Positions 8,088 through 16,376 of a DNA stretch of 47,896 bases are shown in pieces. The notes below the pieces were generated by a model that did not search any database, was not told where the DNA came from, and was given only the letters and a program-made list of their open reading frames with translations. Made by a program: the position numbers and the translations under genes. How positions within the stretch are numbered: the first letter of the stretch is position 1; every line of letters begins with the position of its first letter. This DNA is from Paenibacillus barengoltzii NBRC 101215. Its GTDB lineage: Bacteria > Bacillota > Bacilli > Paenibacillales > Paenibacillaceae. The stretch covers positions 1 through 47,896 of the forward strand of contig NZ_BILV01000051.1 of NCBI RefSeq assembly GCF_004000745.1, given 5' to 3'.

Positions 8088-8260
8088 TTAGACCATCACG
8101 CGCTTTAACTGTACGACATAACGTGAACGCACAATCGCAAAATAGAGCAGTTGTGCCGCCAAGAAGGCACCAGAGGCGGTCAGCACCGGGACGGTGATGT
8201 CTACTAACAGGAGCCTTCCTCCATTTTGGCATCATCCTCGACGATCAGGATCGTAAACAT
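8088..8260 (-). pseudogene. Deletion scar: response-regulator start fused to ABC permease end (Bce-type module)
   Basis: On the minus strand an ATG at 8260 starts MFTILIVEDDAKMEEGSC and stops; this is the beginning of an OmpR-family response regulator (phosphoacceptor-side acidic triad EDD). Directly after it, in another frame, comes the end of a membrane protein (PVLTASGAFLAAQLLYFAIV, then a basic tail and a stop at 8088) that resembles the last helix of a BceB/FtsX-type permease. In Firmicutes these two ends flank regulator-kinase-ATPase-permease modules for sensing and expelling peptide antibiotics. Joining them in about 20 bp (8205-8222) implies a deletion of roughly 4 kb, an estimate from family sizes. 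Confidence 0.65.
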
Positions 8261-8276
8261 CCTTAAAGTCAGCTCC

Positions 8277-10088
8277 TCACTTGAGCAGGGTGCGATGCTC
8301 CGGGGACCAAGCGCTTAAATTGGCGTAAAAATACACCGGACGCTCGTCCGCTTCTTGCTGGTACACAACAACGAGCAGCGTCCCTTGCGACGCATCGCCT
8401 GCGCTTGCTGATGCCGCAGGTGATTCCGCTCCTTCCGCTGGCAACACATCACCCAGCGCAAACGGCAATTCTTCGAGGCAAGCATACTTCTGCAGCTCGC
8501 GTTCGTCCAGGCCGTATGCCGCAAATTGCTCCGACAAGGCGGACGGCTGTTCAGCCAGCGCCCGGAAATACGCGCTGCGCCGGTCTTTGTCTACCCGGTC
8601 TTCCCACCAGATTTTCCGCGGCTTATATTTGTGTCCAAGCAGATAGTCGAGCTTCATCAACCCCAGCACAACCTCCGGCTCTTTCAACGTACGGCCGCTA
8701 AGGAACGCATGAAGCCGAGTGAACAGGTCCTCTAACTGATGGCCGATCCGCTGCCACCCTTGTTCTTCCCAATAGTCGCCAAACTCTTGGAAGAAGTCAA
8801 ACGGCGAATCGAACTCGTGAGTCACCAGATACTCCACGGTGTGATCCATGCGATGCGCATTCCAATACTTCTCCAGCACGTCCTCCAGCCGCTTCAACCG
8901 AATGACGTCCTCAAACGGCAGCACGTTATTGCTCAGGATTTCATAAGGCGCATGATCCATGAACACGTAGTTGTATTTCTCCGCGTCGTTCCGCAGCCCG
9001 GTTCCGCGCAGCATCTTCAGGAAGCCAAGCTGCAGCTCCTCGGGGCGCAACGCGAACACGTCATTAAACGTTTTGCGGAACGTGGCATAATCCTCTTCCG
9101 GCAGTCCGGCGATCAAATCCAGATGCTGGGCGATTTTGCCGCTTTCCTTGATTTTGGTGACGGTCCGAGTCAGCTTCGTAAAGTTCTGGCGGCGTTTCAC
9201 CAGTTCATTAGTTGGATCGTTTGTGGACTGCACGCCAATCTCGAAGCGGAAGATTCCTGGCGGCGCGTTCTCCGCCAAATAGTCCAGCACCTCTGGCCGC
9301 ATGATGTCCGCCGTAATTTCGAACTGGAAGACACAACCTTGATGGTTGTTGATCAGAAATTCGAACATTTCCATCGCGTAATTACGGTTAATGTTAAACG
9401 TACGGTCCAGAAATTTAATGATCTTCGCGCCGTTCTCGATCAGGTACAGAATGTCAGACTTCACCCGTTCGATATCGTAGTACCGCACGCCCACCTCAAT
9501 ACTTGAGAGGCAAAACTGGCAGCTGAACGGACAACCGCGGCTGGTCTCGAAATAGACGATCCGTTTGCCGAGATTCGGAATATCCTCGGGAAAACGATGC
9601 GGCGACGGCAGCGTGTTCAGATCGGATTTGGGCCGAGGCGGATTTAGCACAACCTCTTCCCCTTTGCGGTAAGCTGCGCCAAACACGAAGTGGAACTTCT
9701 GCTCCCCGGACAGCTCCTGCAGCAAATGGTGGAACGTTTCCTCTCCGTCCCCCATGACGATAAAATCCACCTCCGGGATCCGCTCCATCCAGTATTTCGT
9801 ATCGTAGCTGACCTCGGGGCCGCCCAGTACAACCTTCACTTCCGGCAGCACTTTCTTCAGCAAGGCCACCACTCGAATCGTCTCTTCGATATTCCAGATA
9901 TAACAAGAGAATCCGATGACATCCGGCTTCCGCTTAAACAGATCCGATACGATGTTCATCACCGGGTCCTTGATCGTATATTCGGCCAGATCAATGTCAA
10001 ACTCGTTGCCGCTGTAGGCTTTGAGCAGCCGGATCGCCAGCGAGGTATGAATAAATTTTGCGTTCAGCGTTGCCAATATGACTTTCAC
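8277..10088 (-). CDS. B12-binding-domain radical SAM protein (DUF4080)
   Basis: A 603-aa protein. Residues about 1-140 form a cobalamin-binding-like domain (GFSCYIWNIEET, VVLGGPEVS, FIVMGDGEETF). A radical SAM domain follows with the cluster motif CPFSCQFC and RGCPFSC context near residue 190, then FEIGVQSTN and LIAGLPEED. The C-terminal part (about 380-560) matches the DUF4080 region that accompanies this group. Substrate and reaction are unknown for the family; related proteins methylate or rearrange unreactive carbons. It starts 12 nt after the recQ stop in the same direction, so co-transcription is likely. The last 60 residues (alanine- and serine-rich) are less conserved in appearance. 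Confidence 0.85.
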   Translation of the reverse strand: MKVILATLNAKFIHTSLAIRLLKAYSGNEFDIDLAEYTIKDPVMNIVSDLFKRKPDVIGFSCYIWNIEETIRVVALLKKVLPEVKVVLGGPEVSYDTKYWMERIPEVDFIVMGDGEETFHHLLQELSGEQKFHFVFGAAYRKGEEVVLNPPRPKSDLNTLPSPHRFPEDIPNLGKRIVYFETSRGCPFSCQFCLSSIEVGVRYYDIERVKSDILYLIENGAKIIKFLDRTFNINRNYAMEMFEFLINNHQGCVFQFEITADIMRPEVLDYLAENAPPGIFRFEIGVQSTNDPTNELVKRRQNFTKLTRTVTKIKESGKIAQHLDLIAGLPEEDYATFRKTFNDVFALRPEELQLGFLKMLRGTGLRNDAEKYNYVFMDHAPYEILSNNVLPFEDVIRLKRLEDVLEKYWNAHRMDHTVEYLVTHEFDSPFDFFQEFGDYWEEQGWQRIGHQLEDLFTRLHAFLSGRTLKEPEVVLGLMKLDYLLGHKYKPRKIWWEDRVDKDRRSAYFRALAEQPSALSEQFAAYGLDERELQKYACLEELPFALGDVLPAEGAESPAASASAGDASQGTLLVVVYQQEADERPVYFYANLSAWSPEHRTLLK

Positions 10089-10100
10089 ATGCTCACAACC

Positions 10101-11933
10101 CTACTCCATATTTTGAAAAAACTCCAGAAACGGCTTTCCGTATTTACGGTACTTCACTTCGCCGACGCCCTTGATTCTCAGCATATCCGCTTCACTGGTC
10201 GGACAGACCACACTCATCTCGCGCAGCGTCGCATCGTTGAAAATAATATAGGAAGGAACCCGCTCCTTCTCGGCCAAATCGCGGCGGATCAAACGCAGCT
10301 GCTCAAACACCGTCTCATTGACAGCAGACGGCCCTTCATCGTACTTCCGGCGCCGCGAGCTAGACGACGATGAGGACGCAGTCACAGGCTCCGGCGCACG
10401 CAGCATCACCTGATGGCGGCTCTTCAGCACCTCAACCGCCAGCGGTTGCAGCCTTACGACCGGATATTGCCCTTCAGACAAGGCTAAATACCCTTCCGCT
10501 ATAAACACATTGATCAGTTCAGAAATTTCCTTCTCAGTACGAGTCCGCAGCATACCGTAAGTAGGCAACTGGTCAAAGCCGTATTGCAGCACCTTTTTGT
10601 TCTGCGAGCCCTTGAGCACCGAAGCGACGAGCGAGACGCCAAACCGCTCCCGCATCCGATGGATGCAGGAGAAGACGATTTGCGCATCCCGCGTCATGTC
10701 GACGAGCTCCCGTTCGTCTCGACAGGAGCTGCAAATGCCGCAAGGTGTGCGGTCATGAGCTTCGCCGAAATAATCCAGCATCGCCCAGCGCAAGCAGCTG
10801 GTCTGGTAGCAATATTCAACCATCTGCTGCAGCTTACGATATTCGTTACGTTTGCGCTCCCCATCCTGCGGGTTTTGCTCAATCAGGAATTTCTGCGTCA
10901 TAATGTCCTGCGGACTAAACAGCAGGATGCATTCGCTGGGCTCGCCGTCCCGTCCGGCCCGGCCTGCTTCCTGAACATAAGCCTCCATATTCTTCGGCAT
11001 ATTGTAGTGGATGACATACCGGACATTCGATTTGTCGATCCCCATCCCAAAGGCATTGGTCGCGACCATCACGCGAATGTCGTCATAGAGAAAAGCCTCC
11101 TGGCTCTCCTCCCGCTCCTTGTCGGACAAGCCGGCATGGTAGCGGCCGGCAGGGATGCCGGCACGGCACAGGCGATCGTACAGGTCGTCAACCTCCTTGC
11201 GAGTGGCGGCGTAGACGATGCCGGGCTGATGCGCATGGGTCGTCGCGTAATTCAGGACGAATTCGCGCTTGTTCTCCCCACGCAGCACCGACATCGCCAG
11301 GTTGTCCCGGCCCAAGCCGGTGACGAACACCGCCGGATTCGCTAGACGCAGCAAACGGACCATGTCGTCCATGACCTCCGGCGTTGCTGTGGCTGTAAAG
11401 GCTGCCAGGATCGGCCGTTGCGGCAGCGACTCCACAAACGGGGAGACCGCCAGATAGCTCGTCCGGAAGTCGTGTCCCCACTGGGACACGCAGTGTGCTT
11501 CGTCGACGGCGACACAGGAGATAGCGAGCTCACTCATTTCCTCGCGGAACCAGTCCAGCTCCAGCCGCTCCGGCGCCACGTAGAGCAACTTCAGTTCACC
11601 GCGGCGTGCTGCCCGAATGCGGTCGTTGACTTCCTTGCCCGACAGCGTGCTGTTGATGTAGGCAGCGGAGATGCCCATCGCGGTGAGCGCATCCACCTGG
11701 TCCTTCATCAACGAGATCAACGGGGACACCACCAGCGTCAGACCCGGCAGCATTAGAGCCGGAATCTGATAACAGATCGATTTCCCACCGCCTGTCGGCA
11801 TAATGCCCAGTGTATCCGCACCGGACAATACACTCTCGACGATCCTCCGCTGGCCTTCGCGGAAATCGGGGTATCCGTAATATTTCTGCAGCAGTTGCTG
11901 CGCATGTTCCATCGTAAGTGCTTCCGTGCTCAT
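10101..11933 (-). CDS. recQ: ATP-dependent DNA helicase RecQ
   Basis: A 610-aa 3'-5' helicase for recombination and repair. Helicase core: FREGQRRIV (motif 0), MPTGGGKS (Walker A), SPLISLMKDQV, VDEAHCVSQWGHDFR (DEAH and aromatic loop), AFTATAT, and the motif VI stretch QEAGRAGRDGE. Next is the zinc-binding RQC region (CLRWAMLDYFGE, then CGICSSC), a winged helix, and a C-terminal HRDC-like domain (residues about 530-600). A serine run lies in the linker before HRDC. Upstream codons are open for 24 more residues, but AGGTGA and the first conserved residues support the ATG at 11933. Domain order is standard for bacterial RecQ. Confidence 0.95.
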   Translation of the reverse strand: MSTEALTMEHAQQLLQKYYGYPDFREGQRRIVESVLSGADTLGIMPTGGGKSICYQIPALMLPGLTLVVSPLISLMKDQVDALTAMGISAAYINSTLSGKEVNDRIRAARRGELKLLYVAPERLELDWFREEMSELAISCVAVDEAHCVSQWGHDFRTSYLAVSPFVESLPQRPILAAFTATATPEVMDDMVRLLRLANPAVFVTGLGRDNLAMSVLRGENKREFVLNYATTHAHQPGIVYAATRKEVDDLYDRLCRAGIPAGRYHAGLSDKEREESQEAFLYDDIRVMVATNAFGMGIDKSNVRYVIHYNMPKNMEAYVQEAGRAGRDGEPSECILLFSPQDIMTQKFLIEQNPQDGERKRNEYRKLQQMVEYCYQTSCLRWAMLDYFGEAHDRTPCGICSSCRDERELVDMTRDAQIVFSCIHRMRERFGVSLVASVLKGSQNKKVLQYGFDQLPTYGMLRTRTEKEISELINVFIAEGYLALSEGQYPVVRLQPLAVEVLKSRHQVMLRAPEPVTASSSSSSSRRRKYDEGPSAVNETVFEQLRLIRRDLAEKERVPSYIIFNDATLREMSVVCPTSEADMLRIKGVGEVKYRKYGKPFLEFFQNME

Positions 11934-12025
11934 TCGCTTGATTTCACCTAACTTCCCATCAGGCCGTTGCCTTCCCGAGTTCCGGGACAGACCGGCTTTA
12001 TGCACTTTTTTAGTTTACCGGGGTT

Positions 12026-12055
12026 TGAACAATTGGGCAACCGCTGCTAATGCTA
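12026..12055 (+). promoter_or_regulatory. Candidate sigma-G (forespore) promoter for the ger operon
   Basis: TGAACA (12026-12031), a 17-nt spacer and AATGCTA (12049-12055) resemble the sigma-F/sigma-G pattern (TGAATA, CATACTA) used by gerA-type operons. It lies about 65 nt before the chosen gerA start. Confidence 0.4.
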
Positions 12056-12118
12056 CATAAACTTTACCAAAAAGACCAACACTCTCTAATTACTGAAATT
12101 CGTCCGGAGGCGGCAGTT

Positions 12119-13801
12119 ATGATGGAGTGGAAATCCAAATACGAAGCGTATATGAAAAAGATTCATTCATCATCTTCCTCGAACAATTCCTCCCTCGAAG
12201 GAAACCAGCCAAGGCAGCTTGAGGCGAGTCTGGAAAATAACTTGAACATGATTCATCAACATATGAATCATTACGCAGATCTGGTTGTTCGCCAGGTGAG
12301 GTTGGACAAACGAGACGCGGCTTTGCTCTTCCTCACCTCCATCACGGATCAAAAGTTGATTCAGGAGGGGATCGTAGCCCCGATGCAGTCTCCTTTCCTT
12401 TCCCATGAGTTGGATCTGGAGATGGGAAAGGATTCGTCAAAGAACTTGGATCCGTTTGAACAGGTGTACCGGGAGCGAGTGCATGCGAACTTCGGTCAGC
12501 GAAGCTCCGATTGGAGCGTCCTGCTGGACCTGATGATGAAGGGACATACTGTGCTGCTCATCGACGGTTACGCCGAAGGGGTGACCTTCAATACACGGAG
12601 TATTGAGAAGCGATCGATCGAACAACCTCAGACCGAGCAGGTCATCCGTGGCTCACGGGACGGGTTTATTGAGCAGTTGGAGACGAACCTGTCGCTGATC
12701 CGTTACCGGCTGCAAACAGCCGATTTGGTTGTAGAAACCGCCGATCTAGGTACCCGCTCCAAATCGAAAACCGCGGTCTGCTACATCAGCGGAATCGCCA
12801 ATCCCGACTTGGTTAGCGAGGTGATGCGGCGGTTGTCCAAAATTGACATCGACGGCATCATTGACGCCGGGTACATCGAACAGTTCATTGAAGACCAGCC
12901 GATCTCACCGTTTCCACAGATTCAGAACACGGAACGGGCAGATAAAACCGCTGCCGCTTTGCTGGAAGGCCGAATAGCGATTCTGGTGGAAGGCTCCTCC
13001 TTTGCTTTGATCGTCCCGGCACTGTTTGACCAGTTTTTTCAAACGATTGACGACTATTCCGAACGCTTCCTGATCGCCAGCATGTTGCGATTTGTCCGGC
13101 TGATGGCCTTGATATTCTCCGTATTCTTTCCATCGCTATATGTATCTGTCATCTCCTATAACCCGGAGCTGATGCCTACCGATTTTGCGGTGGCGATCGC
13201 CGGGGGGCGCGCCGGAGTTCCCTTCCCCGCCATGCTGGAGGTGCTGATTATGGAGGCTTCGATGGAGGTGCTGAGGGAAGCCACGATCCGGTTGCCGCAA
13301 ATGATTGGCGGTGCGCTGTCGATTGTTGGCGTACTGGTCATCGGACAAGCCGCTGTATCCGCTGGCCTGTCGAGCCCGATTACGGTGGTTATCGTCGCCC
13401 TGACAACGATTGGCTCCTTTGCCACTCCGGCTTATAATGCAGCCATTGCGATGCGTATGCTCCGCTTTCCGCTGATCGTGTTAGCCGGCTTATTCGGATT
13501 GTACGGGGTGATGATCGGGAGCATTTTTATCGTAAATCACTTATTGTATCTGGAGTCGTTTGGCATTCCGTACCTGCAGTCCATCCTGACCAAGAAACGC
13601 GCAGGGATTGTGGACACGATCATTCGGGCTCCCTTGTGGTGGATGGGTAAGCGCCCAAGTTATCTGTACACCATCGATGACACACGGCGCGGTGCCAACA
13701 CGTTCCAAGCCAATTTCAATAAGATTTTTCGACCGGAGGAAACAGCCGATGCAGAAAATAGAGAAACTCAGCACGATTCAGCTGGCCATCGTGATCAGTA
13801 G
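12119..13801 (+). CDS. Spore germination protein, GerA family (A subunit)
   Basis: A 560-aa inner-membrane subunit of a GerA-type germinant receptor. The N-terminal soluble part (about 1-270) has the family motifs DKRDAALLFL and SDWSVLLDLM and a second subdomain from about 190; the membrane part (about 300-480) contains VSVISYNPELMPTDF, GGRAGVPFPA and SPITVVIVALTTIGSFATPAYN. GGAGG at 12106-12110 fixes the start at the ATG 12119. The 3' end overlaps the gerB gene by 53 bp. GerA subunits form a nutrient-gated channel with GerB and GerC in the spore inner membrane; the germinant cannot be predicted. Confidence 0.93.
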   Translation: MMEWKSKYEAYMKKIHSSSSSNNSSLEGNQPRQLEASLENNLNMIHQHMNHYADLVVRQVRLDKRDAALLFLTSITDQKLIQEGIVAPMQSPFLSHELDLEMGKDSSKNLDPFEQVYRERVHANFGQRSSDWSVLLDLMMKGHTVLLIDGYAEGVTFNTRSIEKRSIEQPQTEQVIRGSRDGFIEQLETNLSLIRYRLQTADLVVETADLGTRSKSKTAVCYISGIANPDLVSEVMRRLSKIDIDGIIDAGYIEQFIEDQPISPFPQIQNTERADKTAAALLEGRIAILVEGSSFALIVPALFDQFFQTIDDYSERFLIASMLRFVRLMALIFSVFFPSLYVSVISYNPELMPTDFAVAIAGGRAGVPFPAMLEVLIMEASMEVLREATIRLPQMIGGALSIVGVLVIGQAAVSAGLSSPITVVIVALTTIGSFATPAYNAAIAMRMLRFPLIVLAGLFGLYGVMIGSIFIVNHLLYLESFGIPYLQSILTKKRAGIVDTIIRAPLWWMGKRPSYLYTIDDTRRGANTFQANFNKIFRPEETADAENRETQHDSAGHRDQ

Positions 13802-14846
13802 TACCATTTTTGGGCCTTACGTTTTAAGCTTTCCGCAATTGATCGCTCAGACGGCCGATAATGCCGCGCCGCTGATGACAGTAGTTGGCTCTTGCTGCGC
13901 CGCCTTCAGCCTTTTTGTGTTCACCCGCCTTAGCCAGCGATTTAGTGATCAGACACTACTGAGTTACAGCCAGACCGTAATTGGAAAACTTCCTGCCCTC
14001 TTTACCAATTGTATTGTGTTCGCCTGCTTCTTCATCACAACAGCGCTAATGTTCCGTCAGTTTGGGGAAGTGTTGTCCACCGTCGTCTTCCGGAAAACTC
14101 CGATCGAAATGAGTATCCTGATGATGCTCATCCTTGTCGCCTTATCCTGCCGGAGGAATTCCATTCAATTTGCCTATGTTCATTTGTTTTATTGGCCGTT
14201 TGTCATTTTCCCTTTCCTGTTTCTCATCTTCATGTCGATGAAATCGGTCCATTTCTTAAATTGGTTGCCCGTGCTCGGGAATGAAGCTCCCAATTGGCCG
14301 CTCGCCATTCTATCTACGGCTTCGCTGTACCTGGGCTCCTTCATCATCACGATGCTGCTTCCAATTACAGAGAAGCCGGCTCGTGCCATGAAGTCGGTTA
14401 TGCTGGGAATCGCGGTCAGCGCCAGTTTGTACCTGTTGCTCGTGCTTTCCACGATTGGGATATACGGAGTTCGGGAAACCCTTCTTCTGATATATCCTAC
14501 GCTGGAAATGGCGCGATCGATCGCTGTTGGCGGGGATGTCATCGAGCGGATGGATGCGCTTTTCATTATCATGTGGGTGATTAACGTGTACACGACCATG
14601 TTTTCCACCTACTACATCACTTCAATCACCTTCAGCAAACTGATTAAGTTCCAGGACCACCGTCTCGTGACGACGTTACTGATCCCATTCCTGTTTGGGG
14701 TCTCTTTGCTTCCTCAAGATCAATTTCAATTGTATCGATTTTCTCGGATTGCCGATGAGTCCAGTTATTTGTTCCTGACAGGCTACGCCTTGCTGCTATG
14801 GATCGTTTCGGTGATCCGACGCAAGGGAGGGCACTCTCATGGGTAA
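13749..14846 (+). CDS. Spore germination protein, GerB family (permease-like B subunit)
   Basis: A 365-aa protein with about ten membrane helices, in the amino-acid/polyamine permease superfamily (endospore germination permease). It begins MQKIEKLSTIQLAIVISSTI, typical of the family, and carries ITEKPARAMKSV and YPTLEMARSI. In the known receptors the B subunit binds the germinant. A longer open frame begins at 13608, but GGAGGAAA just before 13749 and the family N-terminus settle the start. Its stop overlaps the gerC start by 8 bp, so the three subunits are translationally coupled. Confidence 0.93.
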   Translation: MQKIEKLSTIQLAIVISSTIFGPYVLSFPQLIAQTADNAAPLMTVVGSCCAAFSLFVFTRLSQRFSDQTLLSYSQTVIGKLPALFTNCIVFACFFITTALMFRQFGEVLSTVVFRKTPIEMSILMMLILVALSCRRNSIQFAYVHLFYWPFVIFPFLFLIFMSMKSVHFLNWLPVLGNEAPNWPLAILSTASLYLGSFIITMLLPITEKPARAMKSVMLGIAVSASLYLLLVLSTIGIYGVRETLLLIYPTLEMARSIAVGGDVIERMDALFIIMWVINVYTTMFSTYYITSITFSKLIKFQDHRLVTTLLIPFLFGVSLLPQDQFQLYRFSRIADESSYLFLTGYALLLWIVSVIRRKGGHSHG

Positions 14847-16065
14847 CGCCCTAGAGAAGCGATGGATACAGATTTTGTTATGCTTCGTACTAACGCTTAA
14901 TTTGACAGGCTGCTGGGATCAGGTGGAAGTCGAAGAACGCGCCCTCGTGCTCGGCTTGGCTATCGATGAGGCACCTCCAGATGCCTTGGAGAAGGAACCG
15001 CAAGTCACCCATATGAAAAACATACCGTTACCTAAAAAGATGATTCGAGTGACGGCCCAAATTGCCGTTCCCGGTCGGGTTCCCCTTGGCCCCGGCACCG
15101 GCGGTATGGGAGGTGGCGGCGATGGAGAAAGCCCGGTATGGATCGTTCAAGTGTACGGGCATAGTCTGGACGAAGCTTTAAACAATATGCAGCAGGAAAT
15201 TGCCGATCCTCGTTATCTCATTCATTTACGGGTGATCGTCATCAGTAAGGAAATTGCCCGAGGAGGTCTGGACGAACTAAACGATTATCTCCGCCGAAAT
15301 CCAGAGGTTCGCCGGCGAACTTGGCTGCTCGTCTCCGAGACAGAAGCCGCCGAGTTGATGAAGGTGGCCCCTCCGCTCGAACGCGTGCCTACCTTGTATC
15401 TTCAGGCCATGGTTGAAAAAGCCATCGGCATGGGGAAATTTCCAGCCAATTACTTAGGCACCTTTTGGATCGAGGAATCGAACTGGGGACAGAACGGGTT
15501 TCTCCCTTACATCGCCGTTCAAGGTAAGGAACATATTTTGTTGAAAGGCATGGCTTACTTCAGCGACGGTCGCCTGGCCGGAGTCACCTCTGCGGTGGAT
15601 ATCGGAGTCTATATGGGGATTAAGGGGACGGATCCCGGGGGGTATTCCGCCTTATTAGAAGTTCCCGATCTTGGCTATACCATGATTAAAATAACGGAGC
15701 GTCGTGCCAAAACGAATGTCCGCATCGAAGAAGGAAAGCCCCATGTATATCTGAATCTCCACCTCGAAGGAGTTCTTGATGAGCATTTCGATGCTGGCCA
15801 GGGTGCTGACTCGGAAGCTGCTCTCGAAAAAATTGAAGACGCTTTAGAGCGGAGTGCAACGAAGCTGATGCATAACTTCTGCCGTCGGACACAACAAGAT
15901 CACTCAGACATTTTTGGATTTGGCGAATATGTGAGGGCGCATCATCCCGGCTTCTGGAAACAGCACATTCACCAAAAAAGCGATTGGGAACAGATGTATG
16001 CGAACATCCCAATCTCCATAAAACTCAGCGTGTCGATCCGTCGAACCGGCTTAAAGTCAAAATAG
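14839..16065 (+). CDS. Ger(x)C-family spore germination lipoprotein
   Basis: A 408-aa lipoprotein subunit of the germinant receptor, anchored on the outer face of the spore inner membrane. The signal peptide ends in the lipobox LTGC with Cys25, followed by WDQVEVEERALVLGLAID, the family signature (normally WD..E.....). The three-domain GerC fold continues to PISIKLSVSIRRTG at the C-terminus. A glycine-rich insert (residues about 90-105) is slightly unusual. It overlaps gerB by 8 bp and is followed by a small membrane protein gene after 12 nt. Confidence 0.93.
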   Translation: MGNALEKRWIQILLCFVLTLNLTGCWDQVEVEERALVLGLAIDEAPPDALEKEPQVTHMKNIPLPKKMIRVTAQIAVPGRVPLGPGTGGMGGGGDGESPVWIVQVYGHSLDEALNNMQQEIADPRYLIHLRVIVISKEIARGGLDELNDYLRRNPEVRRRTWLLVSETEAAELMKVAPPLERVPTLYLQAMVEKAIGMGKFPANYLGTFWIEESNWGQNGFLPYIAVQGKEHILLKGMAYFSDGRLAGVTSAVDIGVYMGIKGTDPGGYSALLEVPDLGYTMIKITERRAKTNVRIEEGKPHVYLNLHLEGVLDEHFDAGQGADSEAALEKIEDALERSATKLMHNFCRRTQQDHSDIFGFGEYVRAHHPGFWKQHIHQKSDWEQMYANIPISIKLSVSIRRTGLKSK

Positions 16066-16077
16066 GAGATGTTTGTG

Positions 16078-16287
16078 ATGAATCAGTTACATGTGATGAC
16101 TAGCGTATTTTCTTATACGGCTTCCCTCTCCCTCTTCTCCGGACTCGTCTTGCTGCTCGTGGATCAGACGGTTTATAAAGTTCAGCAAAAGCAAAAGGAA
16201 CAGAAATACGCCAAAATCTTTGGATGGGTCAACCTTTCACTGGCAGCTACCGGTTATTTGGTGTTTCTGCTATTGCAGTTGCTGTAG
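16078..16287 (+). CDS. Small two-helix membrane protein at the end of the ger operon (CLC_0170-like)
   Basis: A 69-aa protein with two hydrophobic helices (about 8-27 and 48-68) separated by a short basic loop KVQQKQKEQKYAK. AGGAG at 16063-16067 suits the ATG at 16078; an ATG at 16069 is too close. Size, topology and its place after gerC resemble the CLC_0170-family proteins seen in Clostridium and Paenibacillus ger operons. Small membrane proteins such as GerD or GerX-type partners are known to modulate receptors, so a receptor accessory role is plausible but inferred. Confidence 0.7.
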   Translation: MNQLHVMTSVFSYTASLSLFSGLVLLLVDQTVYKVQQKQKEQKYAKIFGWVNLSLAATGYLVFLLLQLL

Positions 16288-16376
16288 CCCTTCGTTATAT
16301 CGGGTCATGGTATCCCTTGGATTCCCATGGTATATTGAGTCTAGTACAAACCTAATAGGATGGAGAATCAGGATTC

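Noticed and set aside
12185..13100. Frameshift or fusion in the gerA N-terminal region
   Set aside because: The frame is continuous and the soluble domain is normal for the family; serine-rich leader sequence is common.
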